In this document: positions 9,313 to 18,113 of the stretch, piece by piece
Numbering within the stretch: the stretch's first letter is position 1
Layout of the letters: each line of letters opens with the position of its first letter
NCBI GenBank assembly: GCA_032717465.1
Contig: CM064681.1
Coordinates: 16,524,204-16,588,203, forward strand
DNA length: 64,000 bases
Source: Coenobita brevimanus
Taxonomy: Eukaryota > Arthropoda > Malacostraca > Decapoda > Coenobitidae
Direction of reading: 5' to 3'
Made by a program: the position numbers and the translations under genes
The notes under the pieces: model-generated
What the model was told of the DNA's origin: nothing
What the model saw: only the letters and a program-made list of their open reading frames with translations
Database searches by the model: none

Positions 9313-10629
9313 GTGCTAGATCTAATATTTACAAGGCAAGAAAATGATATTGACAGTTTAATATATCACCCTCCACTCGGCAAAAGCGATCATGCAGTAC
9401 TAAATTATAACTTCAGGATAGCATATGACATAGTAAACAGCAATGATAGTTACAAAAAGAGCCTAAACTATAAAAAGGGAAATTATCAAGCCCTAAAGAA
9501 GTATTTCTTAGAAGTTGATTGGGAAAATGAGCTTAGAGGACAAGATTTAAATGCTGTATATAAAAAATTTTGTGAATTTTATGAAATAGGAGTCCAGAAG
9601 TACATCCCACAGCACAAAGAAGCAGATAAGAAAATACAGAAATGGTTCAATACAGAATGTAAAAAATCAAAAGAAAGAAGAGATTTGTTGTGGAATAGAT
9701 ACAGAAGACACAATAGTGAAAGGGCGTATAATAATTACAAACAGGCAAGAAACGACTATACAAGAATAAGGAGGGAAGCCCAAAAACAGTTTGAGGAGGA
9801 TATAATAAATAAAAGTAGTGATCAACCAAAGCTGTTTTACAGCTATATCAGAAGCAAAACTAAAGTAAAAGATATAATACAATCCATTACGGACGAGGGA
9901 ATCACTTATACACAAGAGAAAGATATTTGTGAAGCACTAAATAAGAATTTCCAATTAGTTTTTACAGAAGAAAAAAATTTTGAGAGGGACTATGTGGAAC
10001 ACGCATGTCCACACATACTACCAGATATACAAATAGCAGAAAAAGTAATACAGGAGTTAAGTAGATTAGACAGAGGAAAAGCAAGTGGTCCTGATGAAAT
10101 TTCATGTTGGGTATTACGAGAATGTGCAAAGGAGTTAAGTAAACCATTATTTTTAATTTTCAAGAAATCCTTGAGTCAAGGTAAACTACCTGATATTTGG
10201 AAAAAAGCAAATATTGTCCCCTTATTCAAGAAAGGAAATAGACAAAATCCACTCAACTACCGACCAGTATCACTGACCAGTGTTGTAAGCAAGGTATTAG
10301 AAAAACTTATAAGAAAAGCTTGGGTAAATCATCTAGAAGAACACAGTATGATAACAGAAAGACAGTTTGGTTTCAGAAAAGGAAAATCATGTGTTACTAA
10401 TCTGTTGAGCTACTATGACAGAGTAACAAACACGATACAGGAAAGGGAAGGATGGGTGGACAGTATCTATTTAGATTTCAAGAAAGCTTTTGACACAGTA
10501 CCACACCAAAGACTTTTATGGAAACTGTACCATCAAGGCGGAATTCGAGGCAAACTGTTTTGTTGGATGCAAGACTTTCTCATAAAAAGAGAAATGAGGA
10601 CAGTACTAAGAGGAAACTACTCATCATAG
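9313..10629 (+). CDS. CR1-like linker and reverse transcriptase, N-terminal part
   Basis: 438-residue frame. It starts at the end of the endonuclease (LDLIFTRQENDID, GKSDHAVLNYNF with the SDH motif), continues through the basic linker, then RT fingers and palm: NIVPLFKKGNRQNPLNYRPVS, QFGFRKGKSC and YLDFKKAFDTVPH, the palm motif with the first catalytic Asp. The frame ends at TAG just before SGVPQGS, which lies in the next frame segment. The same frame runs on to 11478, so a single nonsense codon separates the two halves. The first codon shown is a frame boundary and not a proven start. Confidence 0.78.
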   Translation: MLDLIFTRQENDIDSLIYHPPLGKSDHAVLNYNFRIAYDIVNSNDSYKKSLNYKKGNYQALKKYFLEVDWENELRGQDLNAVYKKFCEFYEIGVQKYIPQHKEADKKIQKWFNTECKKSKERRDLLWNRYRRHNSERAYNNYKQARNDYTRIRREAQKQFEEDIINKSSDQPKLFYSYIRSKTKVKDIIQSITDEGITYTQEKDICEALNKNFQLVFTEEKNFERDYVEHACPHILPDIQIAEKVIQELSRLDRGKASGPDEISCWVLRECAKELSKPLFLIFKKSLSQGKLPDIWKKANIVPLFKKGNRQNPLNYRPVSLTSVVSKVLEKLIRKAWVNHLEEHSMITERQFGFRKGKSCVTNLLSYYDRVTNTIQEREGWVDSIYLDFKKAFDTVPHQRLLWKLYHQGGIRGKLFCWMQDFLIKREMRTVLRGNYSS

Positions 10630-10635
10630 AAAGAA

Positions 10636-11478
10636 GTGACTAGTGGAGTACCACAGGGTTCAGTGCTGGCACCAATCATGTTTTTAGTGTATATAAATGA
10701 TATAAACAGTAACACTGGAAATGAGAGCTATCTGAATATGTTTGCAGATGATGCAAAAATACAAAGGAGAATTACTAACACAGACTCTTGTAAAGAGCTA
10801 CAAGAAGAATTAAATAAACTTCATGAATGGAGTAGTACATGGCAAATGGAATTCAATGTGGACAAGTGTCATGTAATCAAGTTTGGTAAAAGTGGAAAAA
10901 GACCTGATTGGGATTATAAGTTAGGAAATAAAACCCTATACATATCAGAAAGAGAGAAAGACCTAGGTGTGATTATCAATAACAGACTATCTCCGGGTGA
11001 CCACATCAGCGAGAAGGTACGGAACATGTATACACTGCTTGCAAATATGAGAATAGCATTCACATACATAAATGAAGACATGCTAAGAAGGATAATAACA
11101 TCATTCATTAGACCAACCCTGGAATATGCATCAGTAGTCTGGAGTCCTCATCTCAAAAAGCACATAGACAAGATTGAAAAAGTTCAAAGGGCCGCTACAA
11201 GATGGATACCAAGCTTAAGGGACCTAAGCTACGAAGAAAGACTAAATAAACTGAATCTACCAACACTACAGGAGAGAAGAAGAAGAGGTGACATGATAAT
11301 GCTATATAAGTGCATATCAGGAAAGGAGAAAATAGACATAAATGATTACTTAACATATGGAGAAGCATCAGCAAAAGGACACTGCAAAAAATTGCATAAG
11401 AAGAGAGGTGATAAAGACGTAAGGAAATTCAGTTTCCCAAACAGAGCAATTGATCAATGGAATGCACTACCGAATTAA
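10636..11478 (+). CDS. CR1-like reverse transcriptase, C-terminal part
   Basis: 280-residue continuation of the RT: TSGVPQGSVLAPIMF, then MFADDAKIQRR (FADD catalytic pair), KDLGVIINNRLS, and the thumb/C-terminal region TRWIPSLRDLSYEERL. It starts two codons after the TAG. It ends at a TAA shortly before the C-terminus that is conserved in the minus-strand relative. Confidence 0.78.
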   Translation: MTSGVPQGSVLAPIMFLVYINDINSNTGNESYLNMFADDAKIQRRITNTDSCKELQEELNKLHEWSSTWQMEFNVDKCHVIKFGKSGKRPDWDYKLGNKTLYISEREKDLGVIINNRLSPGDHISEKVRNMYTLLANMRIAFTYINEDMLRRIITSFIRPTLEYASVVWSPHLKKHIDKIEKVQRAATRWIPSLRDLSYEERLNKLNLPTLQERRRRGDMIMLYKCISGKEKIDINDYLTYGEASAKGHCKKLHKKRGDKDVRKFSFPNRAIDQWNALPN

Positions 11479-11618
11479 ATAGTGTGTGCCAAAACAATTC
11501 ACAAATTTAAGGATATGTACGATAAATATGGTTTAAGACACGGGACAGTACGAGCTTGACTCATTCCTGTAAAGATACAATTAGGTAAGAACAATTAGGT
11601 AAGGTAGGTAAGAACACC

Positions 11619-11795
11619 ATGGGATATTTAAACAACGTGAACTTTTAGACTTCACATAATTTAATTAAGAGTACCTTCTTTTTTTCACCCCTGTGTGATA
11701 TTAGGTTTCTGTTTAGGACTCGAATTCTGAAAAACATGCGAGACAAACAAACAAAATTATAACTTCCACTGGCAAGTTTACATAGTTACATATAT
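11619..11795. other. Non-coding stretch inside the P-like transposon
   Basis: About 180 bp between the CR1-like 3' tail and the P-transposase fragment. It is AT-rich and ends in a T-run. It may be transposon 3' non-coding DNA (minus strand). Confidence 0.4.
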
Positions 11796-12413
11796 CTTTT
11801 TTTTTTTTTTTTTTGATAAGTCTTTCCCTGGTTGAAGTGATTTCTGGCCATGGTAGCATACAAATAGGTTTTCCATCTGTTGAAGTTTACCAAAAAAAAA
11901 AAAATCGTCACGTGGTGTCATTGAACCACCTGGCCTCCAACTAGTTATTTCCTTCCATGTATTTTCACCTGCTGATACTTGTGAGCCAAAAAAAAAAAAA
12001 AAAAAAAAAAACATACTGGGGAAATTTATAAGCAATATATCCACCAAAATAGCGCAGTCCTTCTGTGTTCATCTCCTTCTCAAATTCTACGGGGGGAATA
12101 TTATCTGGATCTATGCTACATGTGCTTTCCTGATCATGATTTTTATATGGCTCATCAGTATCTAGAGAGGAGAAGAGCATAGCAGAAAAAACGTAGTTCT
12201 TGCTGTAGGGAGTCCTTCTTGCTCTCATTTGGATCGGATATAGTTGTATATTCCCTGCTGAAATGGTCCCTCACTACTGTTGCATCATCACTTTCCTTAT
12301 GTATATTATATTTGCCGTTTAACAGCTTGTTTTCTTTTCCAAGAAGATGAGTTCTTATTCTGTGCATGAATGCAACAGATGAGGGATGTTCATCAGAAAC
12401 ACCCATTAGTCTC

Positions 12414-12416
<3 letters not shown>
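11796..12416 (-). pseudogene. P-element-like (THAP9-type) transposase, C-terminal fragment
   Basis: Minus strand, from 12416 down: DEHPSSVAFMHRIRTHLLG, then EGLRYFGGYIAYKFPQY, a T/A homopolymer interruption, GENTWKEITSWRPGGSMTP and FGKLQQMENLFVCYHG. This succession (HP..RIR..LLG, then GYIAYKF, then GG..PSD, then MENLF..YHG) is what I recognise from the C-terminal RNase H-like and tail region of P/THAP9 transposases. Here several frameshifts break it; copy 2 is in one frame for most of its length. The N-terminal THAP and catalytic parts are absent, cut off by the AT tract and RTE-E. It supports calling the surrounding transposon P-like. Confidence 0.6.

Positions 12417-12485
<69 letters not shown>
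12417..12485. repeat. (AT)n microsatellite
   Basis: AT tract separating the P-transposase fragment from the 5'-truncated RTE-E. Confidence 0.95.
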
Positions 12486-12487
<2 letters not shown>

Positions 12488-13164
12488 GTTGTAAAGCAAA
12501 TAAGGCTTTATGTGAGTGGGATCCTATAGATGAGCGATTGCTATACGCACGGTTTAAATCAAATCATGGCAACATCAGTCTGTTTGTGTGTTATGCACCT
12601 ACTAATGATGCACTCGATGAAAGGAAAGACACATTTTATGAAAAGTTGCAAGAAGGAGTAGGAAGGGTACCTAGACATGATGTTTTGATCTGCGTTGGAG
12701 ACTTTAATGCAGTAATGGGCTGTTCAAATGAGGGATTTGAGGCATGTATGGGTAAGATGGGAGTTGGTAGTAGGATGAGTGAAAACGGAGTGAGGTTTGG
12801 AAGCTTCTGTCTAGCAAATGACTTAGTCATCGGGGGCACACTCTTTCAGCATTGCAATATACACAAGACAACTTGGGTGTCGCCGTGTGGAAAATATAAA
12901 AATCAGATTGATCACATCGCTATCAGTAGGAGGCATAGAAGTTCTCTGCTAGATGTTCATGTTAAACGGGGAGCGGATATTGGTAGTGACCATCAACTCA
13001 GCATTGCAAAAATAAGGTTTAAACTTAAAAATCAGAAGAAGGAAAAATCTGGTGTTGGTAGATACGATATTGTTAAGCTTAGAAGAGGAGAAGAAAAGGA
13101 GGAATTCAGATTAGAATGCAGAAATAGGTTTTTGGTGTTGGAAACGTTGGAAGAGGGGGAGTGA
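12486..13164 (+). pseudogene. RTE-E endonuclease, 5' truncated
   Basis: RTE-type APE endonuclease lacking its N-terminal part, which would carry the first Asn/Glu catalytic residues. Visible motifs: VCYAPTND, VGDFNAVMG (GDFN), KNQIDHIAISRRH (ID.I) and GSDHQL (SDH). The frame continues left through the AT tract as meaningless Tyr-Ile repeats, so the start is not real. It ends at TGA 13162-13164 in a stretch overlapping the RT frame, with a single-base frame change at GAGGGGGAG. Confidence 0.8.
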
Positions 13165-15206
13165 GTGTAGATGAGATGTGGGAGGATGTGAACAAAGTTT
13201 TGCATGAGACTGCTGAATGTACGATTGGAAGGAGACATAGATTCAGGAGAAAGAAATGGATATCAGAGGAAACGTGGGATATGATAAAAAAGAGAGGTGA
13301 GGCTAAATTGAGGAGTGAGATGCAATGCGTTGATGAACGAGAGATTGAATTAGCAAGAGCTGCGTACTGGAGTTTGAATTCAGAAGTAAGAAGGTTAGCT
13401 AGGAGAGATAAAAGAAGATGTGTGGATGAAAAGGTTGCAGAGACTGAAATCCTAATAAACAAAAATGATGGACAGAGTCAAAGAATAGCATGTGAATCGA
13501 TTAGAGAACTGAGTGGTAATGCAGGTAAACGCAAGGAAATACCAATTAGAGACAGGGAAGGAAATTTATTGACCAAAGATGGAGATATTAAAAATAGATG
13601 GAAAGAGCATTTTGAGACAGTTCTTAATAGACCAATACCACCAGAAGAGGATATACCGTCTGCTCAGGAAGATTTAAATATAGAAACAGGAGAGTTGAGG
13701 CTTGCAGAAGTGGAGAAAGCAGTAAAACAGTTAAAGAATAATAAGGCACCAGGGGAGGATGGTTTATTTCCGGAAATGTTTAAAGTGGAGGGGGATAGAT
13801 TAATAATGATCTTGACCAAGCTATTCAATAAGATATGGGTGACGGGGTTACTACCATCAGTTTGGAAGAATGGTGTAATTGTTAAAGTTCCGAAGAAAGG
13901 AGACCTGAGTAAATGTGGTAATTGGAGGGGAATCTCTTTGTCACCGATAGCTTTGAAAGTTTTCAGTAGAGTGTTGTTAAATAGGTTGGAGCCGGTGGTT
14001 GAGGGTATTCTGAGGGATGAACAGGCTGGTTTTAGAAAGGGACGTGGTTGCAATGATCAGATCTTTATAGTTAAGCATTTGATGCAGCAAGTTAATGAAA
14101 TGAGAGTACCGTTAAGTCTTTGTTTTGTTGATTTTGAAAAGGCTTTGGATAGTGTTTCGAGAGAGTCTATGGGGAAGATCATGAGACATTATGGAATACC
14201 AGAGGAGTTTGTGAGGGTCATTATGAACATGCATGAGGACACATTTTGTAAAGTGATGGTTGATGGTTCTCTGAGTGATTCGTTTGAAGTCAAGTCCGGA
14301 GTAATTCAAGGTGGTGTTCTATCGCCTTTACTATTTATATTGGTCATTGATTACATTATGAAACGTGTTGGAACAGAAACCGGTGCAGGTATACTTTGGG
14401 GAGAGAACAGGAAACTTTTGGATTTAGATTATGCAGATGATATAGTTTTGATTTGTGATGGGCCAGAAGAGATGCAGAGAGTGTTGGACTGTTTGGTGAG
14501 TGAAGGTCGCAAGGTGGGTTTGGTTATTAATTGTGGAAAAACTGAAATAATCAATATGAATATGGAAAATGCGCAGGAATGTGTAATTGGAGGTATGGTT
14601 GTAAAGCAAGTTGATAGGTTTAAATATTTAGGTACTTATTTAGCCAAGGATGGTTCTTTGAACTTTGAATTCGAGGAAAGGTTAAAGAAGGCTAATCAGG
14701 CAATGGGAATGCTTAAAAATATTTGGAATAATAACAATTTCTCTGTGCATACAAAAATCAAACTTTATAAGGTAATGGTTAGGAGTATCTTAATTTATGG
14801 ACACGAGTCTTGGTACAGCACAGTGACTATGGAAAATAAATTCTTGGTGTTTGAAAATAAAGCACTTAGAAGAATATTAGGAGTTAAGTGGTGGGAAAGG
14901 ATACCAAATAGTAGAATTAGAGAAATAACGGGAGTGCAGCCGATCGATGAATATGTTAGATTCTCACGATGGAAGTGGCTAGGACATGTGTATAGGAGAC
15001 AGGGAATAGTACGAGGTACACCAGGGTGGGTGGCACCTGGTAGGAGAGGTAGAGGAAGGCCAAAAGAGACGTGGGTGAGGACAATGAGACGGGAAGCTGG
15101 AGATGAGTGTTGGGGAGATCTTGAGGGGTTAGCACAAGATAGGATGTGGTGGTGTGAGTTCATCGAGGCCCTATGCATCCCCGAGGGTGCCACAGGAAAT
15201 GATTGA
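13161..15206 (+). CDS. RTE-E reverse transcriptase (unit copy 1, uninterrupted)
   Basis: 681-residue open frame, the longest intact LINE frame in the window. N-terminal basic linker, then NNKAPGEDGLFPEM, NWRGISLSPIALKVFSR, DEQAGFRKGRGCNDQIF, CFVDFEKALDS (palm A, Asp), SGVIQGGVLSPLLF (motif B) and YADDIVLI at residues 424-431. The C-terminus has GHESWYS, WKWLGHVYRR and GRRGRGRPKETW, characteristic of RTE-clade LINEs, and ends GATGND followed by a GATT repeat tail. It is one base out of frame with the endonuclease just upstream. The apparent GTG start at 13161 is only the frame edge. Confidence 0.88.
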   Translation: MSVDEMWEDVNKVLHETAECTIGRRHRFRRKKWISEETWDMIKKRGEAKLRSEMQCVDEREIELARAAYWSLNSEVRRLARRDKRRCVDEKVAETEILINKNDGQSQRIACESIRELSGNAGKRKEIPIRDREGNLLTKDGDIKNRWKEHFETVLNRPIPPEEDIPSAQEDLNIETGELRLAEVEKAVKQLKNNKAPGEDGLFPEMFKVEGDRLIMILTKLFNKIWVTGLLPSVWKNGVIVKVPKKGDLSKCGNWRGISLSPIALKVFSRVLLNRLEPVVEGILRDEQAGFRKGRGCNDQIFIVKHLMQQVNEMRVPLSLCFVDFEKALDSVSRESMGKIMRHYGIPEEFVRVIMNMHEDTFCKVMVDGSLSDSFEVKSGVIQGGVLSPLLFILVIDYIMKRVGTETGAGILWGENRKLLDLDYADDIVLICDGPEEMQRVLDCLVSEGRKVGLVINCGKTEIINMNMENAQECVIGGMVVKQVDRFKYLGTYLAKDGSLNFEFEERLKKANQAMGMLKNIWNNNNFSVHTKIKLYKVMVRSILIYGHESWYSTVTMENKFLVFENKALRRILGVKWWERIPNSRIREITGVQPIDEYVRFSRWKWLGHVYRRQGIVRGTPGWVAPGRRGRGRPKETWVRTMRREAGDECWGDLEGLAQDRMWWCEFIEALCIPEGATGND

Positions 15207-15213
15207 TTGATTG

Positions 15214-15270
<57 letters not shown>

Positions 15271-15309
15271 TTATTTATTGTTACATCTATCTATCTATCT
15301 ATCTATATG
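15207..15309. repeat. RTE-E tail and (AT)n, (TTTA)n, (ATCT)n tracts
   Basis: GATTGATTGATT directly after the RTE-E stop is its 3' tail. It is followed by AT (about 15215-15266), TTTA and ATCT repeats. The ATCT tract is the 3' tail of the minus-strand RTE-A. Confidence 0.9.
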
Positions 15310-16040
15310 CCTAGGCTGCTTCCTCCAAGGAAAGGGAGGTAGCCGAGACAGGACGACACACTCCCAATTTACTCATCCATTCAAACACATTCATTCGCAT
15401 CTTAGCCCCAAGGGGAGAACAGACAGATCCTCACCGCACCACACCGCACAAGGGTCAACTGGGCAATGCAATCAGTGACATCCGCAGCAGGGCCCGACAG
15501 CAGAGCTGGTTTACCCCTGCCACATCATAACAGACCCATCCCCTTACCCGCACCTGACCTGACTAGCTGATCAGACCAAATGCGGGAGAATATCCCCTCA
15601 GGGCTGTGTCATCACTTATTCATTCACAATTTCTCTCCATTTATTTCTGTCACACACAGCCACTCTTCCTTGCTCAACAGACATCCCTCTCTCATCCAGT
15701 GCTCTCTTCACACTGTCCATCCATCCTATTCGTGGTCTTCCTCTCAGCCTTACACCTCTCACATCAGATCTAGTTATTTTTTTCACCAATCGCTCATTAT
15801 CCATTCTCTCCATGTGCCCAGACCATCGCAACACCCTCTGCTCAACTCTACCAGCCATCTCTCGAACAACTCCAGTTCTCCTTCGCACTTCATCATTTCA
15901 CACTCGATCCATACACGTCACTCCACACATACTCCTCAGACACCTCATCTCCATTACATTCAAACTTTTCCTCTCTACTACACCCATATTCCATGTTTCA
16001 GCCCCATATAACGCAGTCGGTACCACAACACCCTCATACA
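15310..16040 (-). pseudogene. RTE-A 3' end fragment, cut at the duplication junction
   Basis: Minus strand. The C-terminal RT region is readable at 15888-15616: [26 protein letters not shown] and [16 protein letters not shown], ending NKWREIVNE. The 3' UTR runs down to the ATCT tail. At 16040 the sequence switches without warning into RTE-B on the plus strand; the homologous RTE-A copies at 32980 and 40838 continue upstream. Confidence 0.85.
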
Positions 16041-17805
16041 AAAGACAAAGAGAAGAAAAAAGAAAGAGAAACATGGATCAAATCAAAGAAACCATCAAAA
16101 AAGGAAAAAGTCTGAAACAGGTCCAAAGTAAAATGGCACTAGGGAAGCAACAAATGACATCACTAAAAGACAAAAACGGTGAAGCCATTAAATGCAGAGA
16201 TAAGATGTTGAAGAGAGTTAAAGAATTTTACAAAGAACTGTATGCATCAAAGACAGTAGTACCAATCGCTAACTTTTCAATTGACACAAGTGAAATACTT
16301 GAGGTGACACCAGACGAAGTAAATATTTCTCTTAAAAATATGAAAAGAGGGAAGGCTCTGGGAGTAGACGGAATAGTAGCAGATTTACTGTTGGATGCAG
16401 GAGCAGAAGTACAAAATAGGCTTGCTCAATTATTTCCCCAATGTATAAAACAGAAGAAAATTCCCAAAACACGGTGTAATGGAATAGTTATCTTATTTTA
16501 TAAAAAAAAAAAAAAGGTGACTCAAAAGACCTTAGTAACTATTGACCCATTAGCTTGCTATCAGTCATTTACAAACTCTTCATTAAAGTCCTTACAAACA
16601 GAATAGCTACAAAGCTGGAGGAAAACCAACCTCGTGAACAGGCAGGATTCCGAAGCAGGTACTCGACTACTGATCATCTACACACAGTGAATCAGTTAAC
16701 TGAGAAAACTACAGAATGTAATAAACCACTGTACTTAGGTTTTGTTGATTACGAAAAGGCTTTTGATTCAGTGGAGCACATAGCGATTATAAATTCACTG
16801 CGAGAACAAGGGGTGAATGAGAACACTGTAAAACTGCTCGAAAACATATATAAAGAGGGAACTGCTGCAGTTAAATTACATAAGGACTCGGAAAAAATTA
16901 AGATTGAGAAGGGCGTGTGTCAGGGAGATACAATTTCACCAAAGTAATTTACAGCATGCCTAGAAAGTATTTTAAGAAAGCTAGACTGGGAAACCAAAGG
17001 AGTGAACATACATGGAGAAAAGCTAAACCATTTAAGATTTGCAGATGACATTGTCCTAATGTCAGAAAAAGCGGAGACATTGCAAGAAATGTTAAATTAC
17101 CTGAACAGAGAAAGTCTGAGAGGAGGACTGAAGATGAACCGGAGTAAAACTAATGTTTAATCCACAAACACCAAAGATCGTCATCGGAATATGCGATGAA
17201 ATTCTTGAAGAAGTTGAGGATTACAACTACTTGGGACAAATACTAAAATTAACAAAAGATCATGATAGCGAAATAAAAAGACGCATTACAATTGGATGGA
17301 AAGCTTTCGGTAAACATAGAGACATTATGAAAAGTAGCTTTCCAGTTTATATGAAACGAAAAGTGTATAACGAATGTATAATTCCAGCTATGACGTATGG
17401 GTGTGAGACCTGGAAACTGACAAAATCGATGGAAAATAAATTAATTCGTTCTCAGAGAGCAATGGAAAGGTCAATGTAGGGAATATCTTTAAGAGACAAG
17501 AAAAGATCAACTTGGGGGAGAGAGCAGACTAAAGTCAAAGATATTATAGAAGTTAGAAAAGAACAGAAATGGAGATGGGCAGGCCATATAGCAAGAATAA
17601 GGGATAACCGATGGAGTAAGAGGCTGACAGACTGGACACCAAGAGATTGTAAGCGTTGCAGAAAAAGACCAGACAGGAGGTGGAGGGATGAGAAAGAAAA
17701 ATTTGCAGGGAAAACGTGGCAAAGATTGGCTCAGTCAAGGAATTCGTGGATAAGGTTGGGGGAGGTCTTTGTTCAGCAGTGGACTAGTTATGACTGATGG
17801 TGATG

Positions 17806-17807
<2 letters not shown>
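16041..17807 (+). pseudogene. RTE-B LINE, RT half (unit copy 2)
   Basis: Starts at the junction in the pre-RT linker. RT motifs: RGKALGVDGIVADLL, a frameshift at an A-run (16503-16515), EQAGFRSRYSTTDHL, YLGFVDYEKAFDSV, VCQGDTISP, a TAA, then FADDIVLM in the same frame and a frameshift before MFNPQTPK. The C-terminus is as in copy 1, with the same TAG after RAMERSM. The element is complete to its 3' TGAT/AT tail. The endonuclease part is missing because of the junction at 16040; it is present in the third copy (45796-48844). Confidence 0.85.

Positions 17808-17858
<51 letters not shown>
17808..17858. repeat. (AT)n microsatellite
   Basis: AT tract after RTE-B, longer than its counterpart at 922-954. 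Confidence 0.95.
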
Positions 17859-17865
<7 letters not shown>

Positions 17866-18113
17866 AACGACACAAGTAGCCATATTGTCTCAGAAAATAG
17901 ATTTAAGTTGAATGACTCCCCCAAAACGGGAGGTAATGTGGAGCTCCTTGCTCCTTGGTTTGTCGCTGGGGAGATCTTAACTCATGGAATGTCAGGATAC
18001 GACTGAGCCCATCTGTCCAGGTGAACAGAGCAGGAAGCAGCTGCGTGACGTCATGCACTAAGTTGTTTCGATTTGAGGCAGAAGTGATCTGATCTGTTAG
18101 TCTTTAGATCTTG
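17859..18113. mobile_element. P-like transposon right terminal segment, copy 2
   Basis: Same as 955-1209. It ends CTTTAGATCTTG, followed by GTACTTCT (18114-18121). With the left end at 8273 it brackets a 9,841-bp composite in this orientation. Confidence 0.62.

Larger units (their letters stand above)
8577..11618 (+). mobile_element. CR1/L2-group LINE, plus strand, nearly complete ORF2 (unit copy 1)
   Basis: Same family as the minus-strand halves (the endonuclease and RT are plainly homologous), 5' truncated so that ORF1 is missing. Order: endonuclease 8581-9180; linker and RT 9313-10629; RT palm to C-terminus 10636-11478; 3' tail with repeated AATTAGGTAAGA ending near 11618. Breaks: frameshift in the endonuclease at ILTGTSIQV (about 9160), another in an A-run near 9290, a TAG at 10627-10629 just before SGVPQGS, and a TAA at 11476-11478 before the conserved GLRHGTVRA terminus. 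Confidence 0.85.
1..16040. repeat. 16.9-kb tandem unit, copy 1 (left end outside window)
   Basis: This stretch is repeated in the same orientation at 16887-32980. The offset is 16,886 at the left and 16,939 at the right, and it drifts mainly through microsatellite and homopolymer lengths. By eye the rest differs only by scattered single bases. Microsatellite flanks, inserted MITEs and inherited stop codons are all shared, so this is one duplicated segment and not independent insertions. The right edge lies inside an RTE-A element that is abruptly joined to RTE-B. Confidence 0.93.

Noticed and set aside
9313..11478. Host telomerase or other domesticated RT gene
   Set aside because: The order endonuclease - RT, the 3' tail and the homologous copies on both strands show a LINE.
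15580..16011. Plus-strand Ser/His/Pro-rich frame (also 32519-32950, 40378-40809, 42612-43043)
   Set aside because: Antisense shadow of the RTE-A C-terminal coding region, conserved only because the real frame is on the minus strand.
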